Made by a program: the position numbers and the translations under genes. Below are positions 15,028 to 20,593 of a DNA stretch of 20,593 nucleotides, piece after piece. The notes beneath the pieces are model-generated. The model was not told the DNA's origin and searched no databases. It worked only from the letters and a program-made list of their open reading frames with translations. Source of the stretch: Nitrososphaerota archaeon (GTDB lineage: Archaea > Thermoproteota > Nitrososphaeria > Nitrososphaerales > Gagatemarchaeaceae); NCBI GenBank assembly GCA_016200025.1, contig JACQFO010000130.1, forward strand, positions 1 through 20,593, read 5' to 3'. The stretch's first letter is position 1; each line of letters starts with the position of its first letter.

Positions 15028-16248
15028 TCAGGAGTAGGCCTCGAAGTCCTTTCCGAGGGCCCCGACTGCTATCTTCTGCTCCAGGATCTCGTTGGTCCCC
15101 TCGTAGATCGTGGTGACCCTGGTGTCTGCCAGGTGCCTTGCCGGCCGGTTCTCGTAAGAGTATCCGTTCGCGCCGAAGACCTGGACCGCCCTGTTGGCAG
15201 CGTCGAAGGACGCGTTCGCGGCGAAGTACTTCGCCTTGGTGATGGCCAGGTCTGCCTCCTCCCTCAGGCCCATATCCGTCGGGCGCTCTTCGTACTTCTG
15301 CTTGACGTGGGCGGCCTTCAGAAGGAGCCACTTCGACGCCTCCAGGTTCGTCGAGATGATGCCGATGTGCCTCTGGATGAGCTGGTGCCTGCCGATCTTC
15401 CGCCCGTGCTGCTGCCTCACCCCGGCATACCTGACCGCCTCGTCCAGGCAGTCCTGGATGACCCCGACGCACCCCGCCGCCACGCTCAGGCGCCCGCTCA
15501 TCAGCCCGTAGTAGGCCACCGAGAGGCCCTTGCCCCTCGGACCCAGGAGGTTCTCCTTCGGCACCTCCACCTTGTCCATGTAGATCGTGGCTGTGTCCGC
15601 AGTCGGGAGCCCGAGCTTGTTCTCGATCGGCTTCGCACTGTATCCTGCGCTGTCCCTGTCGACCACGAAGGCGCACATCCCATCTCTCTTCCCCTTCGGA
15701 TAGGCGAAGACGAGCGCGCTGTCCGCTATGGACCCGTTGGAGATCCACGTCTTCTGCCCGCTGAGGACATACCTCCCTTCCTTCTCCTCGAAGAACGAAG
15801 TCAGCGAAGCCGGGTCGCTCCCAGCCCCAGGCTCTGTGAGGCCGAACGCGAGCAGCCTCTCGCCCTTCGTCGCCGGTGTGAGTATCCGCTGCTTCTGCTC
15901 CTCGTTCCCCCACTGCTGGACCGTGAGCTGGCAGAGAGCAATGTGCACCGAAAAGAACGTCCTTACCCCAGTGCCTTCTCTCCCTATCCTCTCTATGGCG
16001 AGCGCATAGGTGACCATGTCTGCCACCTGTCCGTCCCCGAACCTCCTCGAGATGGGGAGCCCCAGCATGTGTGCCTTGGCGAAGACCGGCCCCACCTGGT
16101 CGTTCCTCCTCCTCTCCAGGTAGCACTTTTCTTCTATGGGCCTGATTTGACTGCAGGCCCTGTCGACCTGGTCGAGAATCAGCTTCTGCTCCTCGGACAC
16201 ATCAAAGTCCATCTTGGAGAGAGTCATGAATTCGTCCTGTTCGAGCAT
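15028..16248 (-). CDS. Acyl-CoA dehydrogenase
   Basis: This 406-residue protein is a full-length FAD-dependent acyl-CoA dehydrogenase that makes the alpha-beta double bond of an acyl-CoA and passes electrons to an electron-transfer flavoprotein. The N-terminal helical domain is followed by the signature LAFGLTEPGAGSD and by QKTWISNGS in the beta domain. The C-terminal helical domain has RQQHGRKIG and ends in TTIYEGTNEIL, where Glu383 is at the position of the catalytic base of short- and medium-chain enzymes. The ATG at 16248 begins four bases after the B12-subunit gene and has ggag about eight bases upstream, so translation is coupled. Its place in a mutase operon suggests that it acts on the substrate or product of the mutase, for example a butyryl or isobutyryl thioester. 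Chain length cannot be read directly. Confidence 0.95.
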   Translation of the reverse strand: MLEQDEFMTLSKMDFDVSEEQKLILDQVDRACSQIRPIEEKCYLERRRNDQVGPVFAKAHMLGLPISRRFGDGQVADMVTYALAIERIGREGTGVRTFFSVHIALCQLTVQQWGNEEQKQRILTPATKGERLLAFGLTEPGAGSDPASLTSFFEEKEGRYVLSGQKTWISNGSIADSALVFAYPKGKRDGMCAFVVDRDSAGYSAKPIENKLGLPTADTATIYMDKVEVPKENLLGPRGKGLSVAYYGLMSGRLSVAAGCVGVIQDCLDEAVRYAGVRQQHGRKIGRHQLIQRHIGIISTNLEASKWLLLKAAHVKQKYEERPTDMGLREEADLAITKAKYFAANASFDAANRAVQVFGANGYSYENRPARHLADTRVTTIYEGTNEILEQKIAVGALGKDFEAYS

Positions 16249-16252
16249 GCTT

Positions 16253-16687
16253 CTACTCCTTCCAGCGCTCCTTCCTAACCCTTGCCCCTATGTGCTCGAC
16301 TATCTCTTCGAACGAGCTCCCGGGCCCGAACAGGCCCGTGATCCCCAGCTTCCTGAGCCTGCCCTTGTCCTCCTCGGGTATTATCCCTCCCCCCACCACT
16401 ATGATGTCTCTGCCTCCCTGTTTCTCGAGGAGCCTCTTGACCTTCGGAAACGCTGTCATGTGGGCCCCGTTGAGCAACGAGAGTGCCACCACGTCCACGT
16501 CCTCGTCCAGGGCCATCTGGGCGACCTCCTGAGGCGACGGCAGGAGTCCGCTGTAGATTACTTCCATGCCCGCATCCCTGAGCGCCCTCGCGAGGACCAA
16601 GACCCCCCTGTCGTGCCCGTCAAGCCCGGGCTTCGCCACGAGCACCCTGATCTTACGCTGGGTTGCCAAAGCTTTCCTTGCCAACAA
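16253..16687 (-). CDS. Acyl-CoA mutase small subunit, B12-binding
   Basis: This 144-residue protein is the cobalamin-binding half of a two-gene acyl-CoA mutase (databases would usually name it mcmA2). The motif GLDGHDRG contains Asp23, His25 and Gly28, the DxHxxG set whose His coordinates cobalt from below. Further B12-contact motifs are SLLNGAH (about 71-77) and VVGGGIIP (about 97-104). It assembles with the large subunit to carry out radical 1,2-rearrangement of an acyl-CoA. The start is uncertain: TTG at 16687 (or the next codon, also TTG), with an agggggt stretch about ten bases upstream. It lies 39 bases after the large-subunit gene and four bases before the dehydrogenase gene. The split into two genes is usual in archaea. 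Confidence 0.95.
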   Translation of the reverse strand: MLARKALATQRKIRVLVAKPGLDGHDRGVLVLARALRDAGMEVIYSGLLPSPQEVAQMALDEDVDVVALSLLNGAHMTAFPKVKRLLEKQGGRDIIVVGGGIIPEEDKGRLRKLGITGLFGPGSSFEEIVEHIGARVRKERWKE

Positions 16688-16726
16688 GACGCCGCGACCC
16701 CCTCGGGTTTGAAAACCTTTGCGCGC

Positions 16727-18484
16727 CTAGATGATGACAGGCTCTTGCCAGGTCCCGAATGCCCGCCTGCCGACCTCGATGATCTCGCCCAGGGTCGCGT
16801 ACTCTGAGACCGCTTCGAGCATCGGATAGATCGAGTTTGCATCCTCGTTTTCAAAGGCCTTCGCGATTTTCGCGAGCGCGGCTTCCACCTTGGCCCCGTC
16901 CCTCTCCTTCCTCACCCTTGCCAGGCGCCTGTTCTGGCTCCTCTGCGCCCGAAAGTCGATCTTGAGCGTGTCGATCGGTTTCTTCTCGTCAACTTCGTAC
17001 TTGTTGACCCCCACCACGCTGTCCCTCCCGTCCTCAACGCGCTTCGCCAGCCTGTAGGAGTTCTCCGCAATCTCCTTCTGAAGGTAGCCGGTCTTGATCG
17101 CCTTCAGGAGCCCGCCCGCCGAATCTATCCTGTCGAAGTACTTGTACGCCTCCTCCTCCATCTGCTCCGTCAGCCATTCTACATAATACGAGCCTCCTAG
17201 GGGGTCCGCCACATTGGGCGTCCCGGTCTCCTCGGCGATGATCTGCTGGGTCCTGAGGGCCACCTCGACCGCCTTCTCCGTAGGCAGGGCCCAGGCTTCG
17301 TCGTAGGAGTTCGTGTGCAGGGACTGCGTCCCTCCCAGGACAGCCGCGAGGGCTTCGATGGTCGTCCTGATTATGTTGTTCAGCGGCTGCTGCCACGTCA
17401 GCGATGCTCCGGAGGTCTGGGTGTGGAACCGCATGAGGAGGCTCCGTTTGTCCTTCACGCCGTACTTCTCCCTGAGGACCGTCGCCCAAATCCTCCTCGC
17501 GGCCCTGAACTTCGCGATCTCCTCGAAGAAGTCCATGGTCGAATTGAAGAAGAAGCTGAGCCTCGGAGCGAACTGCTCGACCTTGAGTCCCGCCTCCAGC
17601 CCAAGCTCCACGTAGCCGAACCCGTCGGCCAGGGTGAAGGCCAGCTCCTGAACCGCGCTCGAGCCGGCCTCCCTGATGTGATACCCACTGATGCTGACGT
17701 AGTTCCACAGAGGCATCTTCTTGGTGCAGAAGACCATCAGGTCTCTCACCAGCCTGAGATGCGCCTCAGGCGGATAGACCCACTCCTTCTGCGCGATGTA
17801 CTCCTTCAGCATATCGGCCTGGACTGTGCCCCTCAGCTTCTCCATCGGCACCCCCTGCCTCATCGCGACTCCAGCGTACATGCAAGTCAGGATGGTCGCC
17901 GGAGCGTTGATCGTCATCGAAGTGCTCACCCCTTCAAGCGGGATGCCTTCGAAGATCACCTCCATATCCTTCAGCGAAGACACGTTGACCCCGCACCTTC
18001 CCACTTCTCCGTGGGCGCGCTGGTGGTCGCAGTCATACCCGTAGAGGGTCGGCATGTCGAAGGCGATGCTGAGCCCGGTCTCCCCGTGCTCCAGCAGAAG
18101 CTTGAGCCTCCTGTTCGTGTCCTCGGGAGTCCCGAATCCGGAGAACATCCTCATGGTCCACTTTCTCCCGCGGTACATGTTCGGATAGACTCCCCTAAGG
18201 TAGGGGAAGACGCCGGGGAAGCCCTGGCCCGCGAAGTCCACGTCGCTGACGTCGACAGGTGTGAAGAGCGGCTTCAGGGGTATCGCAGAGGCCGTCTGGA
18301 AATCTCGGGCAGACCGAGGGGCCTTCACGTCCCATTCTCTGAGGACTGTCTCTTGCCACTGCCTGACCCCCTTCTTGATGCTCTCCAGGGCGCGCTTGTC
18401 GTACATCGAGCCGGCCTTCGCCCGGGCTTCAACGACCGCCTTCGTCTTCCGTCTCCAGTATGCCTCCCGCCCGTTCCTAAGCAA
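16727..18484 (-). CDS. Acyl-CoA mutase large subunit, isobutyryl-CoA mutase-like active site
   Basis: This 585-residue protein is the TIM-barrel substrate-binding subunit of a B12-dependent acyl-CoA mutase (usually labelled methylmalonyl-CoA mutase, mcmA1). Family motifs run throughout: RGVYPNMYRGRKWTM, GFGTPEDTN, STSMTINAPA, SISGYHIREAG, FAPRLSFFF and LGGTQSLHTNSYDE. Key residues are Phe114, Gln232 and His269. Their spacing (118 and 155) equals that of Tyr89, Arg207 and His244 of Propionibacterium methylmalonyl-CoA mutase, so the catalytic His is kept but the carboxylate-binding Tyr/Arg pair is replaced by Phe/Gln, as in isobutyryl-CoA mutase. The likely substrate is an uncharged acyl-CoA. 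The start at TTG 18484 follows a TATA-like box and a switch to GC-rich third codon positions; ATG 18406 would give the common 559-residue length. Confidence 0.92.
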   Translation of the reverse strand: MLRNGREAYWRRKTKAVVEARAKAGSMYDKRALESIKKGVRQWQETVLREWDVKAPRSARDFQTASAIPLKPLFTPVDVSDVDFAGQGFPGVFPYLRGVYPNMYRGRKWTMRMFSGFGTPEDTNRRLKLLLEHGETGLSIAFDMPTLYGYDCDHQRAHGEVGRCGVNVSSLKDMEVIFEGIPLEGVSTSMTINAPATILTCMYAGVAMRQGVPMEKLRGTVQADMLKEYIAQKEWVYPPEAHLRLVRDLMVFCTKKMPLWNYVSISGYHIREAGSSAVQELAFTLADGFGYVELGLEAGLKVEQFAPRLSFFFNSTMDFFEEIAKFRAARRIWATVLREKYGVKDKRSLLMRFHTQTSGASLTWQQPLNNIIRTTIEALAAVLGGTQSLHTNSYDEAWALPTEKAVEVALRTQQIIAEETGTPNVADPLGGSYYVEWLTEQMEEEAYKYFDRIDSAGGLLKAIKTGYLQKEIAENSYRLAKRVEDGRDSVVGVNKYEVDEKKPIDTLKIDFRAQRSQNRRLARVRKERDGAKVEAALAKIAKAFENEDANSIYPMLEAVSEYATLGEIIEVGRRAFGTWQEPVII

Positions 18485-18511
18485 ATCAGGCGTACGAGCA
18501 GACGTGCTCCA

Positions 18512-18519
18512 AGATAAAC
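18512..18519 (-). promoter_or_regulatory. TATA-like box of mutase operon
   Basis: The minus-strand sequence gtttatct lies about 32 bases before the TTG at 18484, predicting a transcription start near 18490 and a leader of a few bases. The region 18485-18570 separates the divergent mutase and meaB promoters. Confidence 0.4.
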
Positions 18520-18531
18520 GATTCATTTTAA

Positions 18532-18541
18532 CCGATAAAAG
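18532..18541 (+). promoter_or_regulatory. TATA-like box of meaB
   Basis: The sequence ccgataaaag lies about 34 bases before the ATG at 18571, predicting a leader of about eight bases. It sits beside the divergent mutase operon promoter, so both transcripts could be controlled from one site. Confidence 0.4.
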
Positions 18542-18570
18542 ATACGCCCGAGGCGGCCGAAGCATCATCC

Positions 18571-19482
18571 ATGAAGCCCTCTGCCCTCGCATCCTCCGTT
18601 CGGAGGGGGGACCGCAGGGCCCTTGCGATGGCCATATCCCTCGTCGAGAACGGCGGCCCAGGGTCTGCGGCGCTGCTTCGCAGCCTCAAGCGCCCAACGA
18701 GGACCTTCGTGCTCGGGGTGACCGGCCCGCCGGGGACGGGGAAGAGCACCCTCGTCGACCGTCTCCTCCAATTCTACAGGAAGATGGGGCTGAGGGTCGG
18801 AGTCGTCGCCGTGGACCCTACGAGCCCGATTTCGGGCGGCGCCCTCCTGGGTGACAGGATCAGGATGGCCCGCCATGCGGGCGACAGGGACGTCTTCATC
18901 AGGAGCATGGCATCCAGAGGCTGGTCCGGGGGCCTCTCGAGGGCCACCTCTCAGGTTATCCAGCTCATGGACGCGGCAGGCTTCGACATCGTGATCATCG
19001 AGACAGTCGGCATAGGCCAGGCCGACATCGAGGTCGTGGGCGTTTCGCACGCGGTGCTCGTCGTGCTGATGCCCGGTCTCGGAGACGACGTACAGGTCTC
19101 CAAGGCGGGTCTGATGGAGGTCGGAGACGTCTACGTCGTGAACAAATCAGACCTGGAGGGGGCGGACGCCATGGTGGTCAACCTCCTCGGCCTCGTCCGG
19201 GGACTGAAGTCGCGCTCTGCGGCCGTCGTCAAGGTGTCCGCCGCGTCCGGCGACGGGGTCGAGGCCCTGGGTAAATCGATCGAGGCCATACGCTCGAAGC
19301 TGAAGGCTGGCGACAGGGAGCTCATGCTGAGGAGCATCAAGGGCATGGTAGTCGAGACGGCCAGGGGAGAGCTCATGCAGAAGTTCGGGCGCCTTTCAGA
19401 CTCGAAGGCTGACAGGCTCGCGGGAGAGGTCCTAGCGGGGAAGCTCAGCGTCAGCGAGGCAGCCTCGAGGCTGGCAAAGTAG
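18571..19482 (+). CDS. meaB: MeaB/ArgK-family GTPase, mutase chaperone
   Basis: This 303-residue protein is a full-length G3E-family P-loop GTPase of the MeaB type. Visible motifs are Walker A GPPGTGKST (52-60), VDPTSPISGGALLGDRIRM (81-99), SMASRGWSGGLS (112-123), ETVGIGQ (144-150), MPGLGDD (167-173) and NKSD (191-194) for guanine recognition. MeaB proteins use GTP to gate cofactor loading and protect B12-dependent mutases from inactivation. The gene is divergent from the mutase operon across a promoter region of under 90 bases, which supports service to that mutase. The C-terminal helices (LMQKFGRLSDSKADRLAGEV) are the usual dimerisation tail. It ends in TAG, one base from the stop of the convergent citrate synthase gene. 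Confidence 0.97.
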   Translation: MKPSALASSVRRGDRRALAMAISLVENGGPGSAALLRSLKRPTRTFVLGVTGPPGTGKSTLVDRLLQFYRKMGLRVGVVAVDPTSPISGGALLGDRIRMARHAGDRDVFIRSMASRGWSGGLSRATSQVIQLMDAAGFDIVIIETVGIGQADIEVVGVSHAVLVVLMPGLGDDVQVSKAGLMEVGDVYVVNKSDLEGADAMVVNLLGLVRGLKSRSAAVVKVSAASGDGVEALGKSIEAIRSKLKAGDRELMLRSIKGMVVETARGELMQKFGRLSDSKADRLAGEVLAGKLSVSEAASRLAK

Positions 19483-19483
19483 C

Positions 19484-20506
19484 CTACCTCATGTCCAGGG
19501 GCAGGTACTTCAAGTCCGACGGGCCGACGTAGGTCGCGTCGGGCCGTATCAGCTTGTTCTCTGCGACCTGTTCGTCGTAGTGGGCCATCCACCCGAAGGC
19601 CCTGCTCGCCGCGAAGATGGGCGTGTACAGAGGAATCTCAATCCCGAGCAGGTGGAAGATGGGGGCCGCATAGTAGTCGAGGTTAGGTGGCAGACGCTTC
19701 CTCTCCCACATCTCCTTCTCCAGGGCGTCGCAGAGCCTGTAGAGTCTGTCGTCGCTTGCACCTTTCTTCAGCATCTCGCGGAGATATTCTTTGCAGAGCC
19801 TCGCCCTGGGGTCGAATTTCTTGTAGACCCTGTGCCCGAACCCGATGACCTTCTTCCCTTCCTTTAGCGAGCGCTCCACGTAGCCTGCTGCATTCGCGGG
19901 CTCTCCAATCTCGAGGAGCATCTGCATGGCCACTTCGTTGGCGCCCCCGTGCAGGGGTCCCTTAAGGGCCGCGAGGCCCGCAGTCGCGGCTGCATAGGGG
20001 TCCGCAAGGGTGGACGCCACGATTCTGACCGTGAAGGACGACGCGTTCAGGTCGTGCTCCATGTAGAAGATCAAGACCCTCTCGAAGACCCACCGTTCGT
20101 ACTCGCTCGCTTCCCTACGCGTCAGCATCTGCAGGAGGTTCGACGCGAAACCCATCCCCTTCCTAGGCTCCCATGGGTCCTCTCCCCTCGGAACCCTGTG
20201 GCAATTGGCCGCGAGCACCGAGACCTTTGCTTCAATGGACGTCTGCTGTTCCCCTACGGTGCGAAGTCTCTCAATACTTCCCATAGCCGAGACCGCGGTT
20301 CTGAGGGCATCGATGGGGTGGGCATCGGTTCCCAGTTCCCTCATTACGGAAAAGACCCGGGGGTCGACATGCATTCTCCCCGACAGGTTAGAAGCGAACT
20401 CTCCCAGCTCGGCCCTCTTGGGGAGCGAACCCTTCAGGATCAGGTAGGCCGTCTCCTCGAACCCGGCGTTCTCTGCAAGCTCGGAGATCGGGTAGCCCCT
20501 GTACAC
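19484..20506 (-). CDS. gltA: Citrate synthase, main part after in-frame TAG
   Basis: This 340-codon frame covers nearly all of an archaeal-type citrate synthase, which joins acetyl-CoA and oxaloacetate (or, in relatives, propionyl-CoA in the methylcitrate cycle). Catalytic residues counted from the GTG at 20506 are His186 in GPLHGGANE, His225 in GFGHRVYKK and Asp277 in PPNLDYYAAP. The arginine-containing SRAFGWMAHYDEQ follows at 301-313. It opens with YRGYPISELAE, which in intact enzymes is preceded by about 30-40 residues. Those residues are present upstream in the same frame but cut off by a TAG at 20507-20509. Whether the GTG directly after the TAG serves as a start is doubtful, because the missing segment helps form the dimer. 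The neighbouring mutase cluster would supply acyl-CoA substrates. Confidence 0.9.
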   Translation of the reverse strand: MYRGYPISELAENAGFEETAYLILKGSLPKRAELGEFASNLSGRMHVDPRVFSVMRELGTDAHPIDALRTAVSAMGSIERLRTVGEQQTSIEAKVSVLAANCHRVPRGEDPWEPRKGMGFASNLLQMLTRREASEYERWVFERVLIFYMEHDLNASSFTVRIVASTLADPYAAATAGLAALKGPLHGGANEVAMQMLLEIGEPANAAGYVERSLKEGKKVIGFGHRVYKKFDPRARLCKEYLREMLKKGASDDRLYRLCDALEKEMWERKRLPPNLDYYAAPIFHLLGIEIPLYTPIFAASRAFGWMAHYDEQVAENKLIRPDATYVGPSDLKYLPLDMR

Positions 20507-20593
20507 CTATGCCCCGTCGGAGTCGCTCTTTGCTATCCTAGTCTCGGTGACCGAGACGCCTGCCAGGCGCTTCGGAACCTTGAGTTGCCCAGC
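20507..20593 (-). pseudogene. gltA: N-terminal part of citrate synthase, ends at in-frame TAG, runs off window
   Basis: In frame with the citrate synthase gene, 28 codons read LKVPKRLAGVSVTETRIAK and on to DSDGA, then TAG. The G-V-x-V-x-E-T-x-I pattern followed by an acidic turn is the normal N-terminus of archaeal citrate synthases just before YRGY. The frame is open to the window edge, so the true start lies beyond 20593. One substitution (for instance TTG to TAG at a usual Leu/hydrophobic position) would explain the interruption. Confidence 0.7.

Noticed and set aside
15031..16126. Upstream extension of the beta-propeller frame over the acyl-CoA dehydrogenase gene.
   Set aside because: The extension is an alternative frame of the dehydrogenase, rich in Gly, Arg and Glu, without any domain. 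The real propeller protein starts near 15007 with its signal segment.
17315..18517. A 400-codon plus-strand frame opposite the mutase large subunit, and a similar one at 15133-16278 opposite the dehydrogenase.
   Set aside because: Both are antisense shadows with His/Arg/Leu-rich products and no motif, opposite confidently identified enzymes.
1..20593. CRISPR array, tRNA, rRNA, insertion sequence or prophage.
   Set aside because: No regularly spaced repeats, tRNA-like T-loop with matching stems, transposase, integrase or phage structural gene was found. The Cas4-like gene stands alone.

Overview
The window reads as a GC-rich archaeal chromosome segment. Archaeal marks are a translation initiation factor aIF-1A, a split (two-gene) B12-dependent acyl-CoA mutase with a MeaB GTPase, and TATA-like boxes about 25-32 bases upstream of several start codons with almost no leader. 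TTG and GTG starts are frequent. TAG is the commonest stop, closing about 12 of 20 genes. The aIF-1A sequence and the membrane-anchored blue copper domain suggest a TACK-type archaeon, perhaps a relative of Nitrososphaerota, but that placement is a weak inference. No CRISPR array, tRNA, rRNA, insertion sequence or prophage was seen.

Layout. 1-4014 carries a small membrane protein, a Cas4/RecB-type nuclease without CRISPR context, and two convergent membrane proteins, one with a C-terminal SpoIIM/DUF95 domain. 4291-6723 encodes a large secreted solute-binding-like protein whose lobes appear in swapped order. 6745-7785 holds a four-helix membrane protein, a probable 43-residue zinc ribbon and the promoter region of a DEAD-box RNA helicase. 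The helicase (7786-9036) is followed by an aIF-1A gene interrupted by an in-frame TGA, then by a membrane cupredoxin. 10299-12709 on the minus strand is a probable operon of a UbiE-like methyltransferase, a ChrB C-terminal-domain protein and an MFS transporter. It is divergent from a polytopic membrane protein that may be a distant UbiA relative.

The metabolic core is 13568-20593. A minus-strand operon encodes the acyl-CoA mutase large subunit, its B12-binding subunit, an acyl-CoA dehydrogenase and a secreted beta-propeller protein. The MeaB chaperone diverges from it, and a citrate synthase lies convergent to meaB. The mutase has the Phe/Gln active-site pair known from isobutyryl-CoA mutase rather than the Tyr/Arg pair of methylmalonyl-CoA mutase, and no methylmalonyl-CoA epimerase lies nearby. 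I therefore read the cluster as a branched/straight C4 (or similar) acyl-CoA isomerisation and oxidation module feeding acetyl-CoA to citrate synthase, rather than a plain propionate pathway.

Two housekeeping genes, aIF-1A and citrate synthase, each carry one in-frame stop inside otherwise intact, well conserved protein. This may be sequence error, but it is the oddest recurring feature of the window.
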